Positions 44,001 to 55,900 of a DNA stretch of 64,000 nt are shown one piece after another. Position 1 is the stretch's first letter; each line of letters begins with the position of its first letter. The DNA lies in assembly GCA_019054805.1 (NCBI GenBank), contig JAHQIY010000018.1:806001-870000 (forward strand), written 5' to 3'. The translations under genes and the position numbers were made by a program. Source of the stretch: Brachionus manjavacas. Lineage: Eukaryota > Rotifera > Eurotatoria > Ploima > Brachionidae. Under the pieces are notes generated by a model, which saw nothing but the letters and a program-made list of their open reading frames with translations, was not told where the DNA came from and searched no databases.

Positions 44001-44849
44001 ATGTGTCCGCCAGCAGTTAGCTCTATAAAAAAATCCCAAGTCCAATATCAAAAGGACATAATTGAAAAAATGCGAATTGAGTAATATGCCATTAAGTAGG
44101 CTCTAAGCCGATTACATAAGTACTCGTGACAAGTTTAATAAACATGCTTAAATACTTAAAACAAACATCCCATGGCGATATCGAAGCGAGTTAAAATGCG
44201 AGCAAAAATCGCTAATTTATTCGTTTAGTGAATAGCTATTTGTGAAAAGGCCAGACTCGATAGTTCTATGGAGACTTTATTTTCTTCTCTTCAATATGAG
44301 AATTTCCATTATTCTCAAATCAATCAAAGTTATTAATAATTCATGAGTCTAGCAATCATGTTTAGAACGGACACGGACCAACACAACAAAATGCACTCGA
44401 AAGCGCCTATCTTTTTATTCAAAAATGTACACAAAGCTAATTGTAAACAAGATTGAGTTTCAAGCGGGCTTAATAAATTCTTACTTAGCTCCATGCATCG
44501 ATACAATTTTTGATATTCGAAACTAATTGTAAATTATCGATCGATTTAAGTCTATAAACTAATAGTCGTCCTGAATTGTAAACATATCAAAATGTCTTTG
44601 TACAGTTCGACAAAGGTTCAACGCTGAATCTCACGCGGATAAGGCGGCATTAGAAAAGGAACGTCATGCAATGGAATTTTTACACAATTCCGACCAGTAT
44701 CCAATTTCTAACGTACATCAGCAAGGTATGTGTGTGTGTGTGTGTAAAAGATAGAAATCTGTTTGTGTGCGCTCTTATTTAATCTAGATGATGATGAAAC
44801 TAAAGCCGGCTCTTCTTTTTATCAAAAACAGAAATTCTCTAATAAATAG
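44001..44849 (+). CDS. Unrecognised small multi-exon gene
   Basis: Four exon candidates chain in phase: 43972 (or start ATG at 44001)-44080, 44348-44442, 44606-44725, 44788-44849 (stop TAG). Donors are GTAATA, GTAAAC, GTATGT; acceptors TTCATGAG (weak), TTGTACAG, TTTAATCTAG. From the ATG at 44001 the product would be 118 residues, charged and helical-looking: MCPPAVSSIKKSQVQYQKD at the start, HADKAALEKERHAMEF in the middle, SSFYQKQKFSNK at the end. An alternative start is the ATG at 44358 (88 residues), with exon 1 as untranslated or absent; upstream exons are also possible because the frame is open from 43972. GC content is higher than the flanks. No family recognised. The last two exons are the best supported. 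Confidence 0.42.
44726..44745. repeat. (GT)n microsatellite in an intron
   Basis: A GTATGTGTGTGTGTGTG run immediately at the donor of the third exon of the unrecognised gene at 44 kb; length changes would leave the GT donor intact. Confidence 0.7.
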
Positions 44850-45589
44850 CCGTCATGCATAACGTTCAATTATTAAAAGTCTGCTAAACTTTTGGTCTGT
44901 GAATCGCCTTGGGTTGATTACAGTTATCTTTTTAGTTTAAGGATAAAGTCTTAATTAGACAAATTGGGTTTTGAAGCATTCTAATCAATTAGTTTAATTG
45001 TGGTTTAGTTTTTCCTAATGAAAATAAAATATTTCAAAATCGACCTCGATCTTAGACCAACTTTTTTCTTTTTTTCTCATAAGCCAATTTATGTTTACAA
45101 ATTAAAAAACATTTTTTTTTACTATCAACTTTTAACTAAAAATTAATCTCAATAGGTTAATAGGGTCCTATATTGGGTTCTTTTCGAAGACAAATTGAAG
45201 GACATTGTGAGTTTTGAAGGAAAAATTTTAAAATTAAAAAAATCGAGTTTGTTAAGTCTCAAACTAATTCTGTATAACTCTGCAAGTCTGCAAACGATTT
45301 GCAGATCATTAATATCAAATTGCAGAGTTATTGCTGAGAGTAAATTTGTCTCGTACATTTTGCAGTACAATTATTAGACTCGATGAAATTAAAATTTATT
45401 TTTGCTACCTAATCCACGATTTCTATAAGTAATATTCCTTAAAAAAAGTTGTTATCGTTAATTTTTCCTTTTAAATTTTTTAATTAAATTATTTTATTTA
45501 GAAGACTTAAATCTTAAGCAATAAAATTTGAAGCATTTTATTTTTCTTGGCCATTTCTTTGATCTAAATTTGTTATTATCTGATTTTAT
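44850..45589. other. Spacer
   Basis: AT-rich flank between the 44-kb gene and the retroelement fragment. 45240-45365 contains several TGCAGA/TCTGCA words but no recognised feature. Confidence 0.35.
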
Positions 45590-46390
45590 TTAAATCAGAA
45601 AATACTATTTCTGTACAATTTCCGAGGGTAAAAGGTTCCAGGTTGTAGCTGTTCGGTTAAGTAAGAACTTATCCCTCTTTGTCTTCCCTGCTTATCCCTT
45701 GTTATTTGGCTATTGTGTCTTCTGCTTGTTCCATCACTTACTCTCTCATTCTCTCTAATATCCAAATCTACCTTCTCCAACCCTTTCCTTATCTTAAATA
45801 TTTGTAATAAGTCCCCTCTTTTTCTTCTTTTCGTTCAGGACTGTTAGACCAAGCTCCCTAAGCCTTTCTTCGTACTCTAATCCTCTTAATTCTATTACCA
45901 TCTTAGTCGCCCTTTTCTGAATACCTTCGACCTTATTAATTTCACTTCTAGTCATAGAATTCCATTCCGCCGAAGCGAATTCTAAATGCGTTCTGACGAA
46001 AGCTGGGTACAGCTTTTTAAACAACTCTTTATTAAAAAATTTAAAAGTTTTCTTCATTCTACCCTAAAGCACTGTTAGCTTTAGATACTACCGTTTCTAC
46101 TTGTTTACTTTGTTTCCCATCATTTGAAACCATAATACCCAGATCTTTCTCAACCTCCGATTCCTGCAACCATACTTTTTCTTCCCTATGTTGAATGTAA
46201 TATTTGTTTCTTGGGTTCTTCTCCCCGTAATGCATGATTTTGCATTTATTACTGTTAAAGGACATTTACCATTTCTTGCACCAGTTATCTTTTTCATTTA
46301 TATCTGCTTTTAAATCTGATTGTGACATTACGTTCCCTTCTGAAATCACCTTACTATCATTTATAAATTACAATTTATATGTAATTAAAT
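45590..46390 (-). mobile_element. 5'-truncated LINE (CR1/L2-like) reverse-transcriptase fragment
   Basis: Reading the minus strand from about 46390: FINDSKVISEG (the position of FADDTKV in active elements), DNWCKKW, SFNSNKCKIMHYGEKN, VEKDLGIMVSNDGK, VSKANSALG, then after a frame change KLYPAFVRTHLEFASAEWN, IQKRATKMV, YEERLRELGL, and after another KVDLDIRENERVS and LQPGTFYPRKLYR. This is the complete C-terminal half of a LINE RT typical of CR1/L2-type elements and different from the family at 1-3240. At least two frameshifts and a changed catalytic motif: inactive. Confidence 0.8.
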
Positions 46391-46714
46391 CATATCCGTT
46401 TACCATTTTTCCATTACCATTTTTCTTGATAAATATTAAAATAATTTTAGTTATTGTGTGTTAAAAAAAAAATTGAAATTGAAGGAGGAGAAGTAGAGTT
46501 TTTTTAGCAGAATGATTTGAAATCAAGATTTTAATTAATTATTTTATAGTAATAAAATGTTAAAGGTTTGCAAATCATTAAGTCTAAATTTATTAAAAAA
46601 AAACAATTTTAATATTTTAATTATTTAAAGATTTTAAATAATTAAAATAAATTCTAACATTTAAAAGCTATTCACGCACATTTTTTTTTACCTTCTTAAT
46701 TTTTCTTTATTTTA
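46391..46714. other. Spacer
   Basis: AT-rich; nothing recognised. Confidence 0.35.
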
Positions 46715-46870
46715 CTTCACATCTCCTAAGGCATTAATGATACAAAATATTAATGGGGAATCATTTTTAATGTCAATTTCTGAAAGATGATAAAATATTG
46801 TGTCCATTTGAGACTTTTTTTTTTAAATTTAGCTTGGGATGTACTCGGGAAGTTTGAAATAGGCTTTGTT
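46715..46870 (+). repeat. Dispersed repeat, inverted partner at 52585-52740
   Basis: The segment containing CATCTCCTAAGGCATTAATG and, about 110 bp on, TTGGGATGTACTCGGGAAG recurs reverse-complemented just upstream of ROR (CTTCCCGAGTACATCCCAA near 52605 and CATTTAATGCCTTAGGAGAT near 52710). Flanking words GTGTCCA and TTTGAAAT also match. No coding capacity. Confidence 0.6.
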
Positions 46871-47581
46871 CCTTCAGCATTGCAGTCAAATGTTCGCAGT
46901 TCAAACTAGAATAATTTTAACTATTAATTTATTTAAAAGTTGAAAAAAAAAAGATTCTATAGCTATTTTAATTTTTTTTAATCATTAACTACTTTTATTC
47001 AATTATTTAAATGTTAGTATTAAAAATTATAAAGGTATATGCTTTTAGATGAAAGAATTAAAATTGATTTTGAATAACTTTGCCAGAGAGAATTTCGAGT
47101 TTAATAGTGAAAATATTAATTAACTAAGCGATATTTGACATTATTTTTTTTTCAATTTGACTTAAAATTAATTAACAAAAATAAAAAAAAGTTAAATTTG
47201 CTATTTTGAATCTAGCTTATTTCATTTAGCTATTAAGAAGCAATTTTTTTATTTTCTAGCTATTTTGATTAAGCTTTTTTAATCTACTCCCGTACTACGA
47301 GCATCGACCTCGTTTTACAGTAAATTCATACCGCCTTCTTTCTTTTATATTCCTTATCTAAATAATAAATATATAAATAATAAATATAAAATTTTATATT
47401 TTATATTTAGAAATATAAAATAAATAATTAATAAGACAATTATAATTTATTTAATAGTTAGGATCACTTTAATATCTGTCCAAAAAATCAAAGTCTTATT
47501 TTCTTTCACATCCTTTGAATGTTACATTTGAAAAATGGTACTAATTTTAAAATAAATTAAATTCGTAAATTATAATTTACT
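46871..47581. other. Spacer
   Basis: AT-rich with TAAATAATAAATATAAAAT simple sequence near 47360-47410; no gene recognised. Confidence 0.35.
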
Positions 47582-47742
47582 AGTCCCAATAAAACAAACC
47601 CCTTTTTGTTAAATTGGTCTCAAAATCTTTATTGCATTGGGTAACTAACTTATCATTCTTCTCATCAACTTCTTTTTTTAAATAGTTTCAATAGTTGATT
47701 ATTTGCTTTAAGAAGGCTTGAGCGAACTCTTTTGCCTTCAAG
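47582..47742 (-). pseudogene. Unassigned coding-like relic
   Basis: The minus strand reads LKAKEFAQAFLKQIINY, stop (TGA), NYLKKEVDEKNDKLVTQ, then ETNLTKRGLFYWD and stop: one frame with a single internal TGA and composition unlike the flanks. No family recognised; it may belong to a mobile element near the LINE copy that ends at 47911. Confidence 0.25.
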
Positions 47743-47910
47743 TTAGTTGTTAGTTTAGTTATTCAGTTGATAATATTTACAAGTAAAAGAAATAAAATAA
47801 GAAAAAAATTTTTTTAAAAATTATTTTTTATTTATATTACGAGTTTTCTTGTTAAAATAACCGGATAATTTTCAGCAGGATGTTTTTGACTATTAATCAT
47901 TGAACTCTCA

Positions 47911-49080
47911 TTTATTTATTTATTTATTTGTTTTCTGTACCGAGCAAAAGCTCCTTCAGATTAAAAAAAAAACAAAATTAAATAAAGTTAAATAAGATAG
48001 AATAAAAATTTAAAAAAATAAAATGTAATAAAATGGTTTAAAATAGAGGAAAATTAATGAAATTTAACTGGAGAGTTAAAGGATACATATTTTTAAAAAA
48101 TTGATTATTCAGGGATAAAAGAAGAGGTAAGGTAGCAATTACACAATGGAGTTGGGTATTCAATAAATCTTGATTCGAAACCTTCTTTGTATTCCTCCAC
48201 CAGTCTTACAACCAATGGAATAGAATGTCTCAGCCCTGTCCCAACATATCTCTCACTCAACTCACAAAGCCGATTTGAGACTGTTAGTAATTTAAGTTTA
48301 TTAAAAGCTTCATGATGCAACATGTTGGAAGGAGTATCATATTTTAACTTGAGGATAGCTCTGACTGCTGTATTCTGAATTGCTTGTAGTTTTTTGGTAT
48401 TATTTTCTGAAAATGAATTCAAGCAAGGAAAAGAATAGTCTAAAATAGATCCGACTAAAGATTTTTATAAATTTCCTAGTGTGTTTTGAGTGAGACCCCA
48501 TTTTTTATTTGACAGTATTTTAATAATATTTAGCCTTTTGTTGCAGCGTTCTTTAATTTCGTCTACTAATATATTAAAATTTAATTTTGAATCAAATTTA
48601 ATACCAAGAAACTTGATTTCTTTTTGGTTCATCATTCTGTTTCCATAAATTTTTAAGTTTAGATTATCAATATCTTTTTTGTACCTGGAGAAGACTACTG
48701 AACACGACTTTTCAGCTGATATCTTCATTTTCCATTTAATAAGCCATTGTTCTAGTTCGTTGATGTATTTATTTATTTTATTTTCTAGGTTCCCCTTTTT
48801 GTTATTAATGAAGAATGTACTAGATCATCTGCGAAAAGCAGAGAGTATTCATCTTTTGTTTTATTTCTTTTGGGAATGTCTTTAATATATATATTAAATA
48901 AAAGGGGACTAATTATTGAGCCTTGAGGAACACCTGCAGTTATTTGATATTCTTCGTTTAGGTGATCATTCACATTTACCTTGAATCTCCTAGAATCTAA
49001 AAAGGACCTAATCCAGTTAGTCAAGTAATGAGGTGGATTCAATTTAATCAATTTAAAAAGTAAAATTTAAAAAGTAAAAT
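47911..49080 (-). mobile_element. 5'-truncated copy of the LINE family at 1-3240
   Basis: On the minus strand the copy begins near 49075 inside the RT domain (LIKLNPPHYLTNWIRSF), keeps AGVPQGSIISPLLF and FADDLV, and runs through KISAEKSCSVVF, LGIKFDSKLNF and the C-terminus to the same 3' UTR, stem-loop (CTGAAGGAGCTTTTGCTCGG) and AAATAAATAAATAAATAAAT tail at 47911-47930. A frameshift follows FADDLV, and TAA replaces Tyr near 48465. The 5' truncation is typical of target-primed reverse transcription. Translated identity to the copy at 1-3240 is high. Confidence 0.88.
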
Positions 49081-52000
49081 TCATTTAAATTTAATTGTAA
49101 TAAATACTGACTTTACTTGTTGGTTAAAAAAATAAACAAATATAATAAGCCAGATATACATTTTGTAATTTAAAAAAAATGAGATATAGACAAAAAAATT
49201 GTCTTCAAATTTCACATTAAAAATAATTATTTTTATTCTACTTCCTATTGTTAAAGATTGTTTCATTCAATATTTGATTTAATTAACAATTTACTGTTAC
49301 TTAAATACAATTTGTTTATTCATATACAATTAAAATAAAAAACAAACATTTTATTTAGATGTTATACGATATTAAAGTCGGCGTTTCAACAATCCGTGTT
49401 ATATCCATTAGATTAAATGTAATATTAAACAATTAGTCTGTTTTGAATGCATTTGGATCACTAAATTCGGCGGCTAGCTTTATTCACACACACACACATT
49501 GTAAAAGATCAATAAAAGTGTATAATTTAAATGATGAGTCATTTGATTCAGAAACAACATTAGATCGCATGAATGATTTTTCTCATATTAAACCCAAACC
49601 CCTAATTTTAAAGTAATTTAAGCCCTACTAGCCTTTAATTAAAATAGATAAAATAGATAAGATAAGCAATTGGATTTTAATCAACAAAATTTAACACATG
49701 AATAAATTTATCTATAAATCGAATAGAAAAAAATGACCGGTTTGTTTGCTGATACTAACACAAAACCGGATTTGAGAGATAAGCACTCAAATATTTGTCT
49801 ATTTATTGCACAATTGTTACAGCATTTCAGCGCAACGGACAAACATCGACTAATCCATGCCAAATATTTGTACTTGTTCAATAATATTTTTCTCCCATGG
49901 GGAGAACACATATAAACACAGTGTCAACCCAATCTTGATAATTTTACAGTTGTGAAATCAGATAAACTTTAATCAACAGAACACGATCTGACACCTGATT
50001 TTTAATTCAAAAAAAGACTCTTTTTAATTAGTGTGTGTGCGATGAATTTTTTGTAGAGAAATCTTAAGTTGTAAAGAAATGTTAAGCATTGGCATTTAGA
50101 TGCAGATGCTTTGGATAGATGGGCATAAATCATTTTTTGTTTATTGATACATTAATTTAAAACAAATAGCCACGGGTTGTTTGAGAATACAATGCAAATA
50201 TTTGATTGATAAATGGATGCTCTGTCTATTTGTTGTTGTTCTAGATTTACATATTCGAATACCTAAGTATGCTTCATTTGATTCCAACTGACTTTAGATA
50301 TGCCAAGTGGTGTAACTGTCATTCCTATGGCCTTTTAAATCAATTAATTTAGCTCAAGTTTTGGGCCTTTTAGATCGTTTGTCTTAGTCAAGCGTGTATT
50401 TAATGTTAATTGTAATTATTTGATTAGATTTTAGATCAAGATTTGCTCATTACTTAAAATTCATTTCTTTAGATTTAATTAAGTGCTATTTGGCGTTTTA
50501 CCCTTTTTTTCTGCTTCTAGTTTACTAAAAATAAAAAAATCTTAAAAAATTTTAAAAGCCTCTTTCTCGGTTTATTTCCTCATTTTGGTTCAGGCTTAAA
50601 AAATAAAAACCCAAAAAAATATTTCATTGAAAAGGTATATTGGGTTGAAAAAAAAAACAGAATTTTTGATCAAAGGTTCCATACTGTGAATGAAATTAGC
50701 GAAAATGGATTTTGTTTTTTTTAAAGAGTGGCCTGTTAAGTAACATAATATCTTACCTTGAAAGACAAATGTTACAAAAAGTGTTAATTTAGATCACATT
50801 CCAGGTAATAAGAACAAAAATAAACAACAGCTGGCGTTCTAAAACATGTTACATTATTTATACCACATGTTTACCGCATTAAAATCCATCACAATATTTA
50901 ATCACCTTTCAACCATAGAAATTATATTATTTTTGGACTTTTTCAAGGGCATTTAAGCACAAAATTAACAAGATACAATATTAACTTTTAGAAAAAAAGT
51001 AAGTACTATTATATATATTAATTTTAGATGCTTTATCAACTTTTTTGTTAGTCACGTGACTACGATCAATTATGGTATTTTTTCTAAATAAAATTTTGCA
51101 TTTCATTTCAGATAATTACAAAAAAATTAACAATTATTAAAAATTTTCTTTTCTATTAATAATTGTTAAATCAATTGTGGTCTGATTCGAACAGTATCTT
51201 CTAATTTGAATAAAAAAACCTAGACTGGTTTTTTAATAAATAATTTTAAGTTAAAAATAAATTTTTTTTTTGGTTTAATGAAAATATTTGGTACATTGGC
51301 TTTAACGTTTTTAGGTGTCTTGAGTAAATATTATTTTTTTAAGATTTATCCAAATTTATATTATTAAGAAATAAATGAGATTAATTACAATAAAATCTAT
51401 AGACCAGAACAAAAATATTTTTTTTAATTTATTTCAAAAAACATCTCTAAATAAAAAAAACATGAAAATAGAAATAAAAATTGATTAATTTTTTTAAAAT
51501 TCTTTAAGTATTGATTAGCAAAAATATTTTAATTTAATTTTAACTTTTCTAATTTTTTATTTATATATTCTTAATTTAAAACAAAAAGGAGAATTAGAAA
51601 AAAAAATTAAAAGCGATTTTTTTTCTTAAAATTTTCTTTACTAAATCAATACTTCAAAATGAATTTTATTAATTTAACAGATCTTATTTTAAATGATCAA
51701 AAAAAGCTAATAGAATCCCCTAATATTTGTAAGAAGTTTGATAAATAATTATTAAAATTAACATTATTTAATTGTAGATCTATATTTTAATTGTAGAATT
51801 CAATTTTTTTTTATTATTAATTTTTATTCCAACTAATGTAAAAAGAAATTAAATAATTTTTTTCTTAATAAATCACGACTGCTTACAAGCTCAAACTATT
51901 TTTTAAAAAATTATTAAATTAATCATTTCAAAAAAAAAATTTATTTAGCTTTTAGAAAAGCATGAATTAAAAAAAAATCAATAATTCAAATATTAACAAC

Positions 52001-52584
52001 TTTTTTCATTTTTGAAATTATTTTTTAATTTTTTCATCAACAAAAAATTTTGTTTCTCAATAAACCAAGAATTAGTAAAGCTAATCACAGCCTTTTATTT
52101 TAATAGTATAATTTTTAAAAGTTTTTTAATTCAAATAAATTTAAATAATTTATTTTATAACTACTTTGCACATTTATTTTTTCTCTTTTTTGAAACTAGA
52201 AACAAGAATTAGTTAACAAATGTCATTTAAACTTTTTTTTTTACATGACATTTGTTACAAACATCGCCAAGACTGGCGTAATTTAATGAAAAAAAAATTA
52301 ATTTAAATTTAACAAATTAAGTCTCCGTATTTTTTTGTTTTAATTATTTTATAATGCCGAGGATTTAAAAATTATATGAAAGTATTAATTATGGAATCAA
52401 TGACTTTTTTTTAAATCTCTAAAGCTTTTATTAAGTATGGGCACTTGTCTGAAACAAAGGACTAAATTCCATTCCAAACTGCAAGGGTATAACATTAGTC
52501 CTAGTCTTATAGTTATTTTTTTCAGTCTTTAATTTTTTAATAAATTAACTCAAATTTTACCAAATAAATACTTTTCAAAATCCA
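49081..52584. other. Long intergenic region upstream of ROR
   Basis: About 3.5 kb. 49480-49500 has a (CA)n run next to GGCGGCTAGC. The mixed-composition part 49720-49920 contains a 60-codon frame on the plus strand (MTGLFADTNTKPDLRDKHSN...) and a matching open frame on the other strand; neither resembles a known protein and both may be chance. CATATAAACAC at 49909 could be a TATA-like element. The remainder is A/T-run sequence. Confidence 0.35.
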
Positions 52585-52740
52585 TTTCCATTTCAAACTT
52601 CCCGAGTACATCCCAAACTATATTTAAAACAAAAAGTCCCAAGTGGACACAATTTTTAACCAGATTTCAAAAATTTAGTTTAATAATAATTCCACTTTAG
52701 AGATTTTTTTCATTTAATGCCTTAGGAGATAAAAAAAAAA
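52585..52740 (-). repeat. Inverted partner of the repeat at 46715-46870
   Basis: Reverse-complement copy of the dispersed repeat, ending about 200 bp upstream of the ROR start codon. See the partner entry for the shared words. Confidence 0.6.
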
Positions 52741-52935
52741 TCAAGAAAATAAAAAAAAAATTTTTTTTTGAAAATTAATCACCATTAACTTGAAAGCATT
52801 GAAATGACACAAAGGGACAAAATTCAAGAAGCAGTCCTTCAAGCTTGCAAAAAATCTTAATTAATTTTTTCAATTTAAAAAAAAATAAAAATTTATACCA
52901 AAAAAATTTATTTTTTCCAAATTTTAGATTTAACT

Positions 52936-55900
52936 ATGCGTTTAAAATGTATAAAATCAACAATGATAGAATTTTTTTTTCTAATTAACTTGATCTATTT
53001 GACATGGTGTCTGAACGCAACCTCCAAGATGTCGATGCGCATCAAGCGACCACTGAGCGCCAACTACACGCGCCGCATCGGCGAACGAGTGCGCCTAGAC
53101 TGCGAGTTCGAAGTGGACAACGCGGCCACGGCCCTTCAATTCAGCGACATCAGCCTCTACTGGGTCAAAAACTACCAGGAGATCATCCAGCCGAAACGCG
53201 GCGAGACCACAATCATCCGCCGCAACCTGTCCACCATGCTGATCATGAAAAACCTGGAAACATTCGACTCGGGCTCGTACATGTGCATGGCCGAGCTCAC
53301 TCTAGCCGACAAACTGCTGAACGCCAGCTCCGAGACCACGCTGTACGTGAGTCCGGCCTTTCAGCAGACCGGGCCCAAGCACGAGTCGCTCAGCGACTAC
53401 CTGCTCTCCGACTTGGACAGCTTCGACGACGACTACAATCTGAGTGACGAGTTTCCCTCGCTCAACCCGACCATAGTCGAAAACTTCGACGACAAGGGCT
53501 TCTGCGAGCCCTACCGCGGCTCCATATGCTCGGGCATCATCACCTCCAACTACTCGATCTACTCGACCTCTCAGCAACAACAGGACCTGATCGAGGAGCG
53601 CCTAAAGTCAATTGTTCCCTTGCTGCTCAAAAACAACCTGTCCAAGCGGTGCTCCACTTTCGCGCTGCCCTCTCTCTGTCTCTTTGCCTTTCCGCTCTGC
53701 GATCGTCACACCAACCAGCCGAAACAAATATGCCGCTTCGACTGCAAGCAACTGCAGCAGGACATATGCAAAAATGAATACCTGAACGTGAAGTCACTGT
53801 TCGAGTCCAAGCTCGGCGACACTCTGCAGTCGAGTTTTATGCTCGATTGCAATCAGTTGCCGCCGTCGAGCGACTCGCCAGCTGACTGCTTGCCGATTGT
53901 GTCCATGACATTGGAAAAGTTGGAGTCACAAGTAGTGGCCATGGCCGACGTGAACGACGACAAGTGCATAGTGGCCAATGGACTCGAGTACAAGGGCCGA
54001 CAATCGGTGACCAGAAATGGCTACCGGTGTCAACGATGGGACGATCAGTATCCGCACATGCATCACTTTAAAAACATCAGACAACTTAGTGGTCACAACT
54101 ACTGCCGTAACCCTGACAACGACATTGAACCTTGGTGCTTTACGACCGATGGACGTGTGCGCAAAGACTACTGCCACATAGCAAAGTGTAGCGAGTCGGT
54201 GGCGAGTGTGACCGACTCCAAGCTGGTCAATCTGCTCTACATCCTGGTGCCGTCTATTTGCATTCCGTTTTTTTTCTTCTTTTTGTTCGTGACATTTTGT
54301 TTGTGCAAAAAGTCCAAGAGTGCTGACGAGTCCATGGATGACAAGCCGATGCCGGCCAACAGGCTGCGCATGAGCAACATGAGCCTGGGAAAAAAGAACA
54401 ATTTTCAGAAGAATTACAGGCTTACCGAGTCGTCCAAGTCTTCGGTGGTGAGCTCGAGTGCCGATGCCTACAAGCCCTACGACAATCATCACAATGCGCA
54501 GTTCGCTCAACCGCTGCCACCGCCGCCGCTGCCCTTGTCACACGTTCAACACTTGCCCCAATTGAACGAGTGCAATATTCAAATGAAACACTTTCAATCC
54601 AACCAATTTAGACTCGTACAAGAACTTGGCAAAGGTATTAATTATTGATTATTAATTTTTATTACAACTTTTATTTTTATCTTTATTTTTTTTTGTTATC
54701 TTCCAATTGTTAAATATATTTTCTTTTTTGGTCAATTTGTTTTTTGAATAAAAAATATTTTATCTAAGGAAGAATGTTTATCAGCATGTTTAATATTAAG
54801 TTCTAAATTAATTACTGACTTTTATTTAAAATTAATAAAAAGGAGAAGGGTAAGAGAAAATTAAATTAATTTTTTTTTTAATTTTCTTTTTTGGTCAATT
54901 TGTTTTTTGAATAAAAAATATTTTATCTAAGGAAGAATGTTTATCAGCATGTTTAATATTAAGTTCTAAATTAATTACTGACTTTTATTAAAATTAATAA
55001 GAAGGAGAAGGGTAAAAGAAAATTAAAATTTAATTTTTTTTTAAATTTTACTTTTTGGTCAATTTGTTTTTTGAATAAAATATATTTTATCTAAGGAAGA
55101 ATGTTTATCATAATGTTTAATATTAAGTTCTAAATTAATTACTGACTTTTATTTAAAATTAATAAGAAGGAGAAGGGTAAAAGAAAATTAAATTAATTTT
55201 TTTTTAATTTTCTTTTTTGGTCAATTTGTTTTTTGAATAAAATATATTTTATCTAAGGAAAAATGTTTATCAGCATGTTTAATATTAAGTTCTAAATTAA
55301 ATACTGACTTTTTTATAAAATTAATAAGAAGGAGAAGGGTAAAAGAAAATTAAATTAATTTTTTTTTTAATTTTCTTTTTTGGTCAATTTGTTTTTTGAA
55401 TAAAATATATTTTATCTAAGGAAGAATGTTTATCATAATGTTTAATATTAAGTTCTAAATTAATTACTGACTTTTATTAAAATTAATAAGAAGGAGAAGG
55501 GTAAAAGAAAATTAAATTAATTTTTTTTTTAATTTTCTTTTTTGGTCAATTTGTTTTTTGAATAAAATATATTTTATCTAAGGAAGAATGTTTATCAGCA
55601 TGTTTAATATTAAGTTCTAAATTAATTACTGACTTTTATTTAAAATTAATAAGAAGGAGAAGGGTAAAAGAAAATTAAATTAATTTTTTTTTTAATTTTC
55701 TTTTTTGGTCAATTTGTTTTTTGAATAAAAAATATTTTATCTAAGGAAGAATGTTTATCAGCATGTTTAATATTAAGTTCTAAATTAATTACTGACTTTT
55801 TTATAAAATTTATATTAAGCATGTTTAATATTAAGTTCAAATTAATTATTGATTTTAATTAAAAATTAATAAGTAGGAGAAGGAAGTATGAAATTCAAAT

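Noticed and set aside
49733..49915. 60-codon plus-strand frame (MTGLFADTNTK...)
   Set aside because: No family resemblance, no splice context, and a similarly long frame exists on the opposite strand, so chance is likely.
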